DNA from: Ruegeria sp. R13_0
GTDB lineage: Bacteria > Pseudomonadota > Alphaproteobacteria > Rhodobacterales > Rhodobacteraceae
Direction: 5' to 3'
Assembly (NCBI RefSeq): GCF_017743995.1
Contig: NZ_JAGHRB010000002.1
Location: forward strand, 186,001-250,000
DNA length: 64,000 bases
Shown here: piece by piece, positions 29,089-37,142 of the stretch
Layout: every line of letters starts with the position of its first letter
Numbering within the stretch: position 1 is the first letter of the stretch
Position numbers and translations under genes: made by a program
Notes under the pieces: model-generated
The model's input: only the letters and a program-made list of their open reading frames with translations
Told to the model about the DNA's origin: nothing
The model's database searches: none

Positions 29089-29100
29089 ACCCATTTGGGT
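29089..29100. promoter_or_regulatory. Third inverted repeat in the sgaA/response-regulator promoter
   Basis: ACCCA, TT, TGGGT: a compact palindrome that shares the ACCCA/TGGGT core of the first repeat. It lies 29 nt before the regulator's ATG, a position suited to autorepression. Confidence 0.4.
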
Positions 29101-29128
29101 AGTTTTTGAGCTTTAAGGGCAAATTCAT

Positions 29129-29758
29129 ATGGCTGAAGCTCCATCAAAGCCCATCGACGTCATGCTGGCAGACGGCAACCCTCTGGTCCTGTCGGCGATG
29201 TCAGAGATCTTTGAACGCGACCCGCGATTCTCATTGGTCGCAACCTCGGCCACGGCCGAAGGATTCCTTGGCACGGTCATGCGGGTGCCTGTTCAGGTCG
29301 GCGTAGTGGACTGGACATTGCCCGCCCTTGGCGCTGCCAAACTGATCGAGGTGCTGCGCGATCAGGCCAGCGCACCGCGCTTCGTCGTCTATGGCGATGC
29401 CAATGCCGACGTTCCACGACTGGCGATGCAGGCCGGGGCAGCTGGGTTTGCCGCACGCTCGGGCGAGGTCGAAGGGCTTCTGGACACCTGCGAGAAGGTG
29501 GCCGCGGGCAAGATGGTGTTTCCGTTCATCGACGTCCGGAAAATGCAGCAAGACCCGATCGAAAGCCTGTCGCGCAAGGAACGCACAATCCTCGAGGCGC
29601 TGGCGCAGGGCATGTCCAATCGCGAACTTTCAAAAGAGCTCGAGATTTCGACGAACACCGTGAAGTTCCACCTGTCGAACATCTACGACAAGCTGGGCGT
29701 CAAAAACCGGACCCAAGCCATTGCGCAATATTATGCAGCGCGGATGCAAAGGGACTGA
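29129..29758 (+). CDS. NarL/LuxR-type response regulator
   Basis: 209 residues: a receiver-like domain (about 8-125) with a candidate phospho-acceptor Asp in 'VGVVDWTLPALG' but an incomplete acidic pocket at the N-terminus ('VMLADGNPLV'), then a GerE helix-turn-helix (about 145-200, 'SRKERTILEALAQGMSNRELSKELEISTNTVKFHLSNIY'). No histidine kinase is next to it, so it may be an orphan or respond without phosphorylation. Divergent from sgaA, with shared inverted repeats; probable regulator of the serine-cycle operon. Confidence 0.88.
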   Translation: MAEAPSKPIDVMLADGNPLVLSAMSEIFERDPRFSLVATSATAEGFLGTVMRVPVQVGVVDWTLPALGAAKLIEVLRDQASAPRFVVYGDANADVPRLAMQAGAAGFAARSGEVEGLLDTCEKVAAGKMVFPFIDVRKMQQDPIESLSRKERTILEALAQGMSNRELSKELEISTNTVKFHLSNIYDKLGVKNRTQAIAQYYAARMQRD

Positions 29759-29833
29759 TACGGACCGTAATCTGGTAAACTCGGGGTTTTCCGGGCATGC
29801 TTTGGTTTCACACCCGCAGCCGGAGGACCTCAA

Positions 29834-30040
29834 ATGCCGCAATATAATGACATGTTCGAACTCTCCATCGAGGATATGGAACTGATCGAACAGGCCCTGC
29901 GACAGGCGATGGCCTCTTATTCTATTGAGGCGAATGAGACCAACGAAGACACCATCCGCCGGATGCATGATCTTCTGGGCAAGCTGCATGATCAGAAGAT
30001 TTTTTATCGCCCAAAGACCGGCAGCTATGTCGGGGGCTGA
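29834..30040 (+). CDS. Small conserved-looking protein of 68 residues
   Basis: 68 residues, acidic and mostly helical ('FELSIEDMELIEQALRQAMASYS'), ending 'IFYRPKTGSYVGG'. A good CGGAGGA site precedes the ATG. No membrane segment, signal or metal motif. It lies between the response regulator and xylB, 71 nt before xylB. I do not recognise a family with a known function; codon use and ribosome site support it as a real gene. Confidence 0.7.
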   Translation: MPQYNDMFELSIEDMELIEQALRQAMASYSIEANETNEDTIRRMHDLLGKLHDQKIFYRPKTGSYVGG

Positions 30041-30111
30041 TCCGCGCTTTGCAGACTCCTCAAAAACAGAATAAACCCTTTTCAAACTTATGAATTCAGA
30101 GGCGACGCAGC

Positions 30112-31572
30112 ATGAGCTACCTTGGCATTGATCTGGGAACATCCGGGCTGCGCGCCCTGCTCTTGGCTGAAGACGGCAGCGTGCTCGGCTCGGCAGAGCA
30201 TTCCTGCACGTCCGAGCACAAACACCCCGGATGGAGCGAACAGGACCCCGCCGATTGGGTCGCGGCTCTGGAGGGGGCGGTTACCGCGCTACGCGACGCC
30301 CATCCTGAATTTTCAGATCTGCGAGCCGTAGGCGTAGCGGGTCACATGCATGGCGCAACGCTTCTGGATTCCGCAGGTGACGTGATCCGACCCTGTATTC
30401 TGTGGAATGACACACGCGCGGATGCCGAGGCCCAGCATCTGGACGCCCTGCCCGATATTCGCGAGATTTCGGGCAATATCGTTTTCCCCGGCTTCACGGC
30501 CCCCAAGCTGCTCTGGGTCAAGGAACATGAGCCGGAGAATTTCACCCGTATCGCGAAGGTTCTGCTACCTGCGGCCTATATGAACTACTATCTGACAGGC
30601 GACTATGTCGCTGACATGTCGGACAGCGCTGGCACATCCTGGCTGGACGTCTCGCGCCGCGCGTGGTCGGAGGAGCTGTTGACCGCTGGGCAAATGTCGG
30701 AATCTCAGATGCCCCGCCTGGTCGAGGGCTGCCAGCCAGCAGGTACCCTTCGCACCGATCTTGCCAGCCGTTGGGGTCTGCGCAATAGCGTCACCGTCGC
30801 GGGCGGCGCCGGAGACAACGCCGCAGCTGCCTGTGGCTTGGGTGCTCTGAACGAGGGGGACGGGTTCATTTCGCTTGGCACCTCCGGAGTGCTGCTGGCT
30901 GCGCGCGATGGCTATCACCCTGATCCGGCCTCGGCATTGCACACGTTTTGCCATGCCGTGCCCGATCGCTGGTATCAGATGGGCGTTATGCTATCTGCAA
31001 CCGACAGCCTGAATTGGCTGGGCCAGATCACCGGCCAAAAACCCGCCGACCTGACCCGCGCACTGGGCGACGAGTTACGTGCGCCGGGGCGCGTTCAGTT
31101 CTACCCTTACCTCTCAGGCGAGCGCACCCCGCACAACGACGCCAGCATTCGCGGCGGATTTACCGGGCTGGGAAAAGACACCGACCAGAGCGATCTGACC
31201 TGCGCCGTGCTTGAGGGCGTCGCCTATGGCCTGAGCGACTCGTATGACGCGCTGGTACAGACTGGCGCGCGGATTGATCGGCTGATCGGCATCGGCGGCG
31301 GTACAAAATCGCGCTACTGGGTCAAGCTGATTGCAACTGTTTTGAACGTGCCAATCGAGCTACCTCAGGACGGAGAGTTTGGCGCTGCATTGGGTGCCGC
31401 ACGTCTTGGCCAGATCGCAGAAACCGGAGCGTCTCCCGAAGACATCCTGACCCCTCCCAGCATCGGCGAAAGCGTTCTGCCCGACAGCAGCAAAACCGCA
31501 GATTACGAGGCAGCCAAGGCACGGTTCAAAGCCGCCTATGGACCTCTGCGGCAGATCTCCTCTCGGGGTTGA
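30112..31572 (+). CDS. xylB: Xylulokinase
   Basis: 486 residues, FGGY carbohydrate kinase: phosphate-binding 'YLGIDLGTSGLRALL' at the N-terminus, substrate-region 'GVAGHMHGATLLD', and the second nucleotide-binding stretch 'IGIGGGTKSRYWVKLIATVL'. It phosphorylates D-xylulose to xylulose 5-phosphate for the pentose phosphate pathway. 'AGHMHG' and 'LWNDTRADAEA' are typical of XylB rather than glycerol kinase. No xylose isomerase or transporter is adjacent. Confidence 0.92.
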   Translation: MSYLGIDLGTSGLRALLLAEDGSVLGSAEHSCTSEHKHPGWSEQDPADWVAALEGAVTALRDAHPEFSDLRAVGVAGHMHGATLLDSAGDVIRPCILWNDTRADAEAQHLDALPDIREISGNIVFPGFTAPKLLWVKEHEPENFTRIAKVLLPAAYMNYYLTGDYVADMSDSAGTSWLDVSRRAWSEELLTAGQMSESQMPRLVEGCQPAGTLRTDLASRWGLRNSVTVAGGAGDNAAAACGLGALNEGDGFISLGTSGVLLAARDGYHPDPASALHTFCHAVPDRWYQMGVMLSATDSLNWLGQITGQKPADLTRALGDELRAPGRVQFYPYLSGERTPHNDASIRGGFTGLGKDTDQSDLTCAVLEGVAYGLSDSYDALVQTGARIDRLIGIGGGTKSRYWVKLIATVLNVPIELPQDGEFGAALGAARLGQIAETGASPEDILTPPSIGESVLPDSSKTADYEAAKARFKAAYGPLRQISSRG

Positions 31573-31578
31573 TGTTCA

Positions 31579-31599
31579 GGCCGTCGCTCAGTGACGGCC
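31579..31599 (+). terminator. Hairpin after xylB, possible terminator
   Basis: GGCCGTC and GACGGCC, a perfect 7-bp stem with a 7-nt loop, beginning 7 nt after the xylB stop. No T-run follows, so it may be a weak or factor-dependent terminator. The rest of the gap to 31831 (about 230 nt) shows no gene. Confidence 0.5.
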
Positions 31600-31831
31600 C
31601 GAGCTGCTCACACCCTCTGGCAACATCTGGTTTTTGCCAGCCCAGCGCACGATATGTTAGTGTAAAGGGTGCGCGACCCTCTTCCGACGCGCCTGTTGCA
31701 GGCTTTCTTTCGGCATTTTGAACCCTCATTTCCCGAGGGCCGCCGCGCCACAACGATCAATCAATTTGACCCGTCTGGGCAGAGCTGATCACGGATAAGA
31801 CGCAGACCTGCCCCCAGAAAGGACTATCGAT

Positions 31832-32185
31832 ATGTATAGCATAATCGCGACCTGGTATTTGAAACCCAAACAGGAGGCGGAAGGGATCGCAGCCCTCAAG
31901 CAATTGGCCCAAGATGTGAAGCAGGAAGAGGACACCTGGGGCTACCTCATCCACACGGGCGGCGAAGACTCGGCACCGCCTTCCAGTGACGGCACCGTCG
32001 TTTTCATCGAAATCTACAAGGACTTCCAAGCTTTTCTGGACCACGTGACCGGCCCGATCTTTACCGCATTCAAAAAAGACCACGGGCAGCTTTTTCAGCC
32101 CATACCCGGCTCTGACAGCCCGTTCTTCCTGGTCGAAAACATCGACAGAATTGGAGGGTTTCTGCGACCGCAGGCGGGATCCTAA
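31832..32185 (+). CDS. ABM-type dimeric alpha/beta-barrel protein
   Basis: 117 residues. 'MYSIIATWYLKPKQEAEGIAALKQLAQDV' and 'VVFIEIYKDFQAFLDHVTGPIFTAF' fit the antibiotic-biosynthesis-monooxygenase-like fold. It is cytoplasmic. Members are cofactor-free monooxygenases, haem-degrading enzymes or isomerases; no catalytic residue assigns this one. It stands alone between xylB and the cyclase operon. Confidence 0.65.
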   Translation: MYSIIATWYLKPKQEAEGIAALKQLAQDVKQEEDTWGYLIHTGGEDSAPPSSDGTVVFIEIYKDFQAFLDHVTGPIFTAFKKDHGQLFQPIPGSDSPFFLVENIDRIGGFLRPQAGS

Positions 32186-32241
32186 CCACAGTGCCAGCCC
32201 GCACCAGTGAGTAACCCAGTGCCGGCGCACAAAACCCGCGC

Positions 32242-32264
32242 ACAATTCAAGGGCGACGAATTGT
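32242..32264. promoter_or_regulatory. Inverted repeat 1 upstream of the zinc-ribbon cyclase gene
   Basis: ACAATTC and GAATTGT, perfect 7-bp arms with a 9-nt spacer. About 80-100 nt before the TTG start of the cyclase operon. Confidence 0.4.
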
Positions 32265-32280
32265 AGATTATGTGATACTA

Positions 32281-32303
32281 AAGAAAGCGAAATTGTTTCT
32301 TTG
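32281..32303. promoter_or_regulatory. Inverted repeat 2 upstream of the zinc-ribbon cyclase gene
   Basis: AAAGAAA and TTTCTTT, again 7-bp arms with a 9-nt spacer, 39 bp centre to centre from the first. Same geometry but different sequence, so possibly two sites for different proteins, or coincidence in AT-rich promoter DNA. Confidence 0.35.
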
Positions 32304-32344
32304 TTTCATATTCGGCGCAATTTCAGCGCTCAGGGGCAGTCATA

Positions 32345-35300
32345 TTGGGACGTCCGAATGTTAATTGCAGCGAATGCGGCGCGGCCAATCCTGCCGGGTC
32401 CAACTTTTGCCACGGCTGCGGCAATGCACTGACCCTAGCCTGTGGGTCCTGCGGTGCGTCAGCTATGGCGCATGCAAAGTTCTGCACCGCTTGTGGGGCT
32501 GCGCTGGCGGATCAGGACGGTCCCTCACCTGTTGCGCCTGCGCCATCCCCCAAGGATTCCCCGGAAGACGTGGCCGAACGTCGCCAACTGACGGTCATGT
32601 TCTGCGATCTGGTGGGGTCGACGGCCCTGTCCGAAAGGCTCGATCCCGAGGATTACCGTGAACTGATCACGCAATATCGCGCGCTGGTTGGCCAGACCGT
32701 CACCAAATTCGGTGGCGAGATTGCCAATTATGCAGGTGACGGAGTGGTCGCCATCTTCGGCTATCCCACCGCGCAGGAACTCAGCCACTATTCCGCCGCG
32801 CTTTGCGCGCTTGAGATCGCGGGCGCGACACGCGACGGGAATGCGGGGCTGACGGACAAGTCGGTTTCGACAAATGTGCGGATCGGGATCCATACCGGAC
32901 CTGTGGTGGTGGGCACGGCGGCAGGCACATCAAGCTCGGAAAAGGTCTGGCTGTTTGGCGATACACCAAACGTGGCGGCCCGGATTCAGGCTGCGGCGGA
33001 TGTGGGTCAGGTGGTGGTCTCGGAAGTGACACGCAGACTGATCGGAGAGCGTCTGGATTTCACCTCGATCGGCAGCCCGCCCTTGGCGGGTGTCAGCACA
33101 CCGTTGCAGCTCTACGTGGTCGATCCGAAGATTTCCGGCTTTGACACCGGGCGCAAGGACTTCGCGCACGACAAGACGCCGACTATCGGGCGCACAGCCG
33201 AGATCGCTCTGGTCCAGTCCAGATGGGACGGCGCACTGGACGGAGAGGGGCAGGTTCTGCTGCTGACCGGTGACGCGGGTGTCGGCAAATCCAAGATCGC
33301 TTTTGGCTTGAAAGACAAGCTAACCAGCGAGGATTCCACCCAGTTCACCCTGTTCGGATCGCCCTTACACCAAAGCAGCGCGTTTTTCCCGATCAAGAAT
33401 GCGCTGACAACGCTGACAGGCATGCTGCCCAACGCGCCTCCTGAAGAAAGCCGGGACAAAGTCACCCGCTTTCTGACCGATCTGAACCTTGATGCTGAAA
33501 CCTGCGCCGCGCCTATCCTGCGCCTGATGGGGCTGGAAGACAGCACCTCTCTGGTCGCGCCGATGGGCCCCGAGCGGGAAAAGGGCGCGTTGATCGAGGC
33601 GCTTTTGCAGCTATGCGCGGGACTGGAACAGCATCAGCCGCTATTGCTGCTGCTCGACGATGTGCATTGGTTCGATGCCTCGACGCTGGAATTCGTCAAC
33701 GGCTGGATCGAACAGGTGTCGAACCGCCGCTGCCTGATCCTGATGACCGCCCGGACCGAGTTCCAATCGCCATGGCGCAACCAGTCCCATGTCACCAGCC
33801 TGGAGCTTAACCGGCTTGTGCGGCGTGACATCTATAAGCTGGTTGAAAGCATCTCGGGCGTGCAGCCGTCGCCGGAAGTTCTCAGTCAACTGGCTGATCG
33901 CACGGATGGCGTGCCGCTATTCGTCGAAGAACTGACCAAGATGGCGATGGAATCCGGCCTTTTGGTCAACCGCGGCCAGAGTCAGGCAGAATTGTCCATT
34001 GCGATCCCGGAATCGCTGCAGGATTCACTGATGGCCAGATTGGACCGTTTGTCGGCCAGCCGCGAGATCGTTCAGGTCGCCGCCGCAATCGGCCGAAACT
34101 TTGAGCGCAAGCTGCTGTCCGAGGTTCTGGACTGGACCGAAAACGACATCACCGAAGCGCTGAACCAGCTGCTTGAAACCGAACTGATCGTGCCCGCAGG
34201 CCAACCGGGTATGGCAGATGCCTACCGGTTCCGCCATGCGCTGGTGCAGGATGCCGCGTATCAATCCATGCTGCGCTCGACGGCCTCAAGGTGGCATGGC
34301 CAAATCGCCGCAGTTCTTGAGGAGAAATACGCCGAAACAGTCGCGCGAGAGCCTGAAATTCTGGGCCATCACTACTGGCGCGCCGGCAATTACCCCGCCG
34401 CCGAAGGTAAACTGATGACCGCCGCGCGGCAGGCATTGGACCACTCGGCGAATGTCGAGGCGATCACCCATTTGCAGCACGCTTTGGAATGCTTGCAGGA
34501 AATGCCGCAATCGCAGGAACGCGACCGGCGTGAAATCGACATGCAAATCATGATCGCCGTGCCCCTGGCCTTCGTGAGGGGCTATGCGCATAAATCGGTT
34601 CTGTCCGCCTATACACGGGCGCAGGCCCTCTGCCGCGAATATGGCGAGACCGAGCGGCTGTTCAAAGTGGTCTACGGGCAGTTCCGCTCGACCATGCTGG
34701 GCGGGGAATATGAGATCTCGAAACAGAATGCGGATCGGCTGGTCTCGCTCTGTCAGGATTTATCGAGCCCGCTGACCATTGTCTCGGCCGAACGCTCAAT
34801 GGGGGCTTTGCAGACCTATCTGGGCCATCCCAAGGACGCCTTGAAACATCTTGAGGCCGGGCTTGAGGTTAATCTGTCCATCGAACATCGCTTCATGGGC
34901 CTCGATTTCGATGTGGTTGACCTTGCGGTTGCCCTTCAGGGCTATCGCGCGCTTTCCTACTGGCTGTCGGGCGACGAATCCAGCGCCCTGACAGCGATCA
35001 AGGCCGCGCTGGTCCATGCGGAAGAAACCGCGCACCCGTTCAGCCAGTCCTTCGCCAATGCGTTCCTTGGATGGATTTCCCATTTCCGGGGTGATGAGGC
35101 GACGGTGCAGGACAGTTCGGCCATTTTGATCACCCTGTCCGAGGAATATTCTTTCCAATTCTGGCGCGGTTGGGCGCGGGTCATGAATGGTTGGGTGCGC
35201 CGAAGCACGGATGGTGAAAAGTCCTTGGAAGAGATCGCCCTGGGCCTGCGCGAATGGCGTGATACCGGCTGCCGCCTTGGTCTGAGCTTCTTCCTGTGCC

Positions 35301-35680
35301 TTTACGCCGATGCCGCCATCCTACACGGCAAACTGGAACTGGCCGAGGAGCTGTTGGACGAAGCCGAAGCCTTCGCCAACGACAGCGGTGAGAAATTCTG
35401 GATCGTCGGCCTGACCTGCTTGCGCGGTCGGTTGGCTATGGCCCACGGGGATGACAGCGCCGGGATCGGCCACCTTAGAGAGGCTGCCATGGTGGCGTTG
35501 CAGTTGGGCCATTACGGCCCGCTTTTGCATGTCATTCGGGAATTGGCCGAGCTTGAGACCTCGTCAAACTGCCTTGGCGAGATCTCGAAAGCCGTGGCCG
35601 CCGACAAGACCAAGGCACCCGCGCTGGTCGAGGCAAAAGCCATTCTGAAAACCCTAAAAACAAAACAGCCGGAGGCATGA
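32345..35680 (+). CDS. Zinc-ribbon class III nucleotide cyclase with ATPase and TPR regions
   Basis: 1111 residues from a TTG start with AGGGGC upstream. Two zinc ribbons come first (about 8-55: CSECG...CHGCG and CGSCG...CTACG). A class III cyclase domain follows (about 75-260, 'FCDLVGST', 'NYAGDGVVAIFG', 'GDTPNVAARI'), then an ATPase (Walker A TGDAGVGKS near 310, Walker B LLLLDDVHWFD near 436) and a long helical TPR-like C-terminus. Likely a cytoplasmic signal-gated cAMP producer. It is followed after 57 nt by a four-gene set with overlapping starts, which it may control or be co-transcribed with. Paralogous in layout to 8596-11916. Substrate nucleotide and trigger are not known. Confidence 0.9.
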   Translation: MGRPNVNCSECGAANPAGSNFCHGCGNALTLACGSCGASAMAHAKFCTACGAALADQDGPSPVAPAPSPKDSPEDVAERRQLTVMFCDLVGSTALSERLDPEDYRELITQYRALVGQTVTKFGGEIANYAGDGVVAIFGYPTAQELSHYSAALCALEIAGATRDGNAGLTDKSVSTNVRIGIHTGPVVVGTAAGTSSSEKVWLFGDTPNVAARIQAAADVGQVVVSEVTRRLIGERLDFTSIGSPPLAGVSTPLQLYVVDPKISGFDTGRKDFAHDKTPTIGRTAEIALVQSRWDGALDGEGQVLLLTGDAGVGKSKIAFGLKDKLTSEDSTQFTLFGSPLHQSSAFFPIKNALTTLTGMLPNAPPEESRDKVTRFLTDLNLDAETCAAPILRLMGLEDSTSLVAPMGPEREKGALIEALLQLCAGLEQHQPLLLLLDDVHWFDASTLEFVNGWIEQVSNRRCLILMTARTEFQSPWRNQSHVTSLELNRLVRRDIYKLVESISGVQPSPEVLSQLADRTDGVPLFVEELTKMAMESGLLVNRGQSQAELSIAIPESLQDSLMARLDRLSASREIVQVAAAIGRNFERKLLSEVLDWTENDITEALNQLLETELIVPAGQPGMADAYRFRHALVQDAAYQSMLRSTASRWHGQIAAVLEEKYAETVAREPEILGHHYWRAGNYPAAEGKLMTAARQALDHSANVEAITHLQHALECLQEMPQSQERDRREIDMQIMIAVPLAFVRGYAHKSVLSAYTRAQALCREYGETERLFKVVYGQFRSTMLGGEYEISKQNADRLVSLCQDLSSPLTIVSAERSMGALQTYLGHPKDALKHLEAGLEVNLSIEHRFMGLDFDVVDLAVALQGYRALSYWLSGDESSALTAIKAALVHAEETAHPFSQSFANAFLGWISHFRGDEATVQDSSAILITLSEEYSFQFWRGWARVMNGWVRRSTDGEKSLEEIALGLREWRDTGCRLGLSFFLCLYADAAILHGKLELAEELLDEAEAFANDSGEKFWIVGLTCLRGRLAMAHGDDSAGIGHLREAAMVALQLGHYGPLLHVIRELAELETSSNCLGEISKAVAADKTKAPALVEAKAILKTLKTKQPEA

Positions 35681-35737
35681 TCGGGCGGAATCTGAGCAAG
35701 TAGAATTGTCACAGCCAGTGGGGGAGATCACAGCCAA

Positions 35738-36679
35738 ATGACAAAGAAAAAAGCGAAAAGCGACCCGTGCCATCAGACGGATGTCACCGGCGTCATGCCG
35801 AAACTGCCAAAACAGTTTGACACGTTCCCCTTTTATTATGCCTCGCTGCAATGCCAGTGGATGTATTGGTACACCTCGGTCGAGATTGCCCGCCAGTTTG
35901 TGAAAGGCACCGGCCTGTGCGTCGCCGAATTTCCCGATGAAGACGGCGAGAACAAGGCCGTCATCCTGCTGAACTTCCAACGCTATACCGCGCATTACGA
36001 TAACTCGCTGGGCTTCGTGAACGAGGTCGAATTCAACCTGCTGGCCTATCCCAAGAACCGGGTGCCGGGCGTGCCGAAGATGTCGCTGACTGAGTATCTT
36101 CACGGCCGAGATCAGACGAAAACTATCGGCCATTTGCGCGTCCATGTGGCCGCAGACAACGCCATGGCCGTCAAGGCCGGACGCCAAGCGTTCGGAGAAC
36201 CCAAGTTTCTGGGCCAGTTCAACTACAAGGTTCCTTCGCTGAATGCCAAGATGAAGGGGCACCCACCGATTTCGCCTAAGAAATGGTGGATTCAGCTGGT
36301 CAATCCCGACGATCCGCAAACCATCGTCTACGATCTGACGGCCGATCTGGGCAAACTCAAGGGCGATCACTGGACTCTGACCAACTGCACTCCGATCCCT
36401 GAGTTCGCTACCGGGCTTGGACGCACTGTTTGGACCCGCTGGACCATCTCGGGCCTGTTTGAAACCGCGATGTTGACCACGAAAGAGGGCAAACGCATCG
36501 CAAAAAGCTTCAAACTGAAACTGGGCAACAACGATTTCCCGATGACGCGCGACATGCACACGCTGTTCACCGATATGACGCCGGTGGCCGTGCAAGTCTT
36601 TGAAAGCACGCCCGCCTGCTTTGAGCCTCGTGGCTTCTATGTGGACGCAATTGATGGGGATCGCCATGAAGACGCATGA
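35738..36679 (+). CDS. Acetoacetate decarboxylase-like protein
   Basis: 313 residues, cytoplasmic. 'AVKAGRQAFGEPKFLGQFNYK' resembles the acetoacetate decarboxylase segment 'GRE...PKK', in which the first Lys forms the Schiff base. Here Lys156 is present but the second Lys is replaced by Phe157, so the pKa-lowering partner is missing and the chemistry may differ. It is longer than the usual 245-280 residues. A GGGGGAG site precedes the ATG. It starts 57 nt after the cyclase gene and overlaps the next gene by 14 nt. Other ADC-superfamily members act as aldolases or dehydratases, so decarboxylation is not assumed. Confidence 0.65.
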   Translation: MTKKKAKSDPCHQTDVTGVMPKLPKQFDTFPFYYASLQCQWMYWYTSVEIARQFVKGTGLCVAEFPDEDGENKAVILLNFQRYTAHYDNSLGFVNEVEFNLLAYPKNRVPGVPKMSLTEYLHGRDQTKTIGHLRVHVAADNAMAVKAGRQAFGEPKFLGQFNYKVPSLNAKMKGHPPISPKKWWIQLVNPDDPQTIVYDLTADLGKLKGDHWTLTNCTPIPEFATGLGRTVWTRWTISGLFETAMLTTKEGKRIAKSFKLKLGNNDFPMTRDMHTLFTDMTPVAVQVFESTPACFEPRGFYVDAIDGDRHEDA

Positions 36680-37142
36680 TGACACCCCCGAGTTTCAAGC
36701 CTTTCTGACCGTCAGCGCCGCCCTGACCGGATATAGCAGCGCCGAGCTGCAAGGCACCGGATGCGCAGGCGAATACTGGCATCAGTTCCGGCAAGTGTTG
36801 CCCGCCGAAATCCTCGAGGAGTTCCTGTCCCATTCCCACGAGCTGGGCAAGCAGGACGACGACCGGATCATGCGTCAGACTTATCTGTCGGACAAATGCC
36901 TCGGCCCGCTGTCGCGCACGCTGATCCAGCTTTGGTACACCGGCCAATGGGTGCCGCTTTCGCAGGAATGGCGCGAAAGCTACGGCGCGTCGCGGTTTGA
37001 TGTGGTCAAAATCATCTCGACCCGGTCCTACAAGGAAGGGCTGGTCTGGGACGCCATCGGCGCGCATCCCCAAGGGGCCAAGCGACAGGGCTTCGGCGCA
37101 TGGGGCCTTGAACCTCCAAAACAGCGGGGGGCAGGCAAATGA
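36666..37142 (+). CDS. Sorbitol/gluconate dehydrogenase small-subunit-like protein
   Basis: 158 residues from the ATG at 36666. 'EFQAFLTVSAALTGYSSAEL' and 'LIQLWYTGQWVPLSQEWRESYG' resemble the small subunit of FAD-dependent sorbitol or gluconate dehydrogenases, which partner GMC flavoproteins. The usual Tat or Sec signal is missing, so this complex would stay in the cytoplasm. It overlaps the ADC-like gene by 14 nt and the GMC gene by 4 nt, implying a fixed stoichiometry with the flavoprotein. Confidence 0.7.
   Translation: MKTHDDTPEFQAFLTVSAALTGYSSAELQGTGCAGEYWHQFRQVLPAEILEEFLSHSHELGKQDDDRIMRQTYLSDKCLGPLSRTLIQLWYTGQWVPLSQEWRESYGASRFDVVKIISTRSYKEGLVWDAIGAHPQGAKRQGFGAWGLEPPKQRGAGK

Noticed and set aside
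29089..29100. Terminator hairpin before the response regulator
   Set aside because: Only a 5-bp stem with a 2-nt loop; an operator is more plausible than a terminator at 29 nt before the start, despite the TTTTT nearby.
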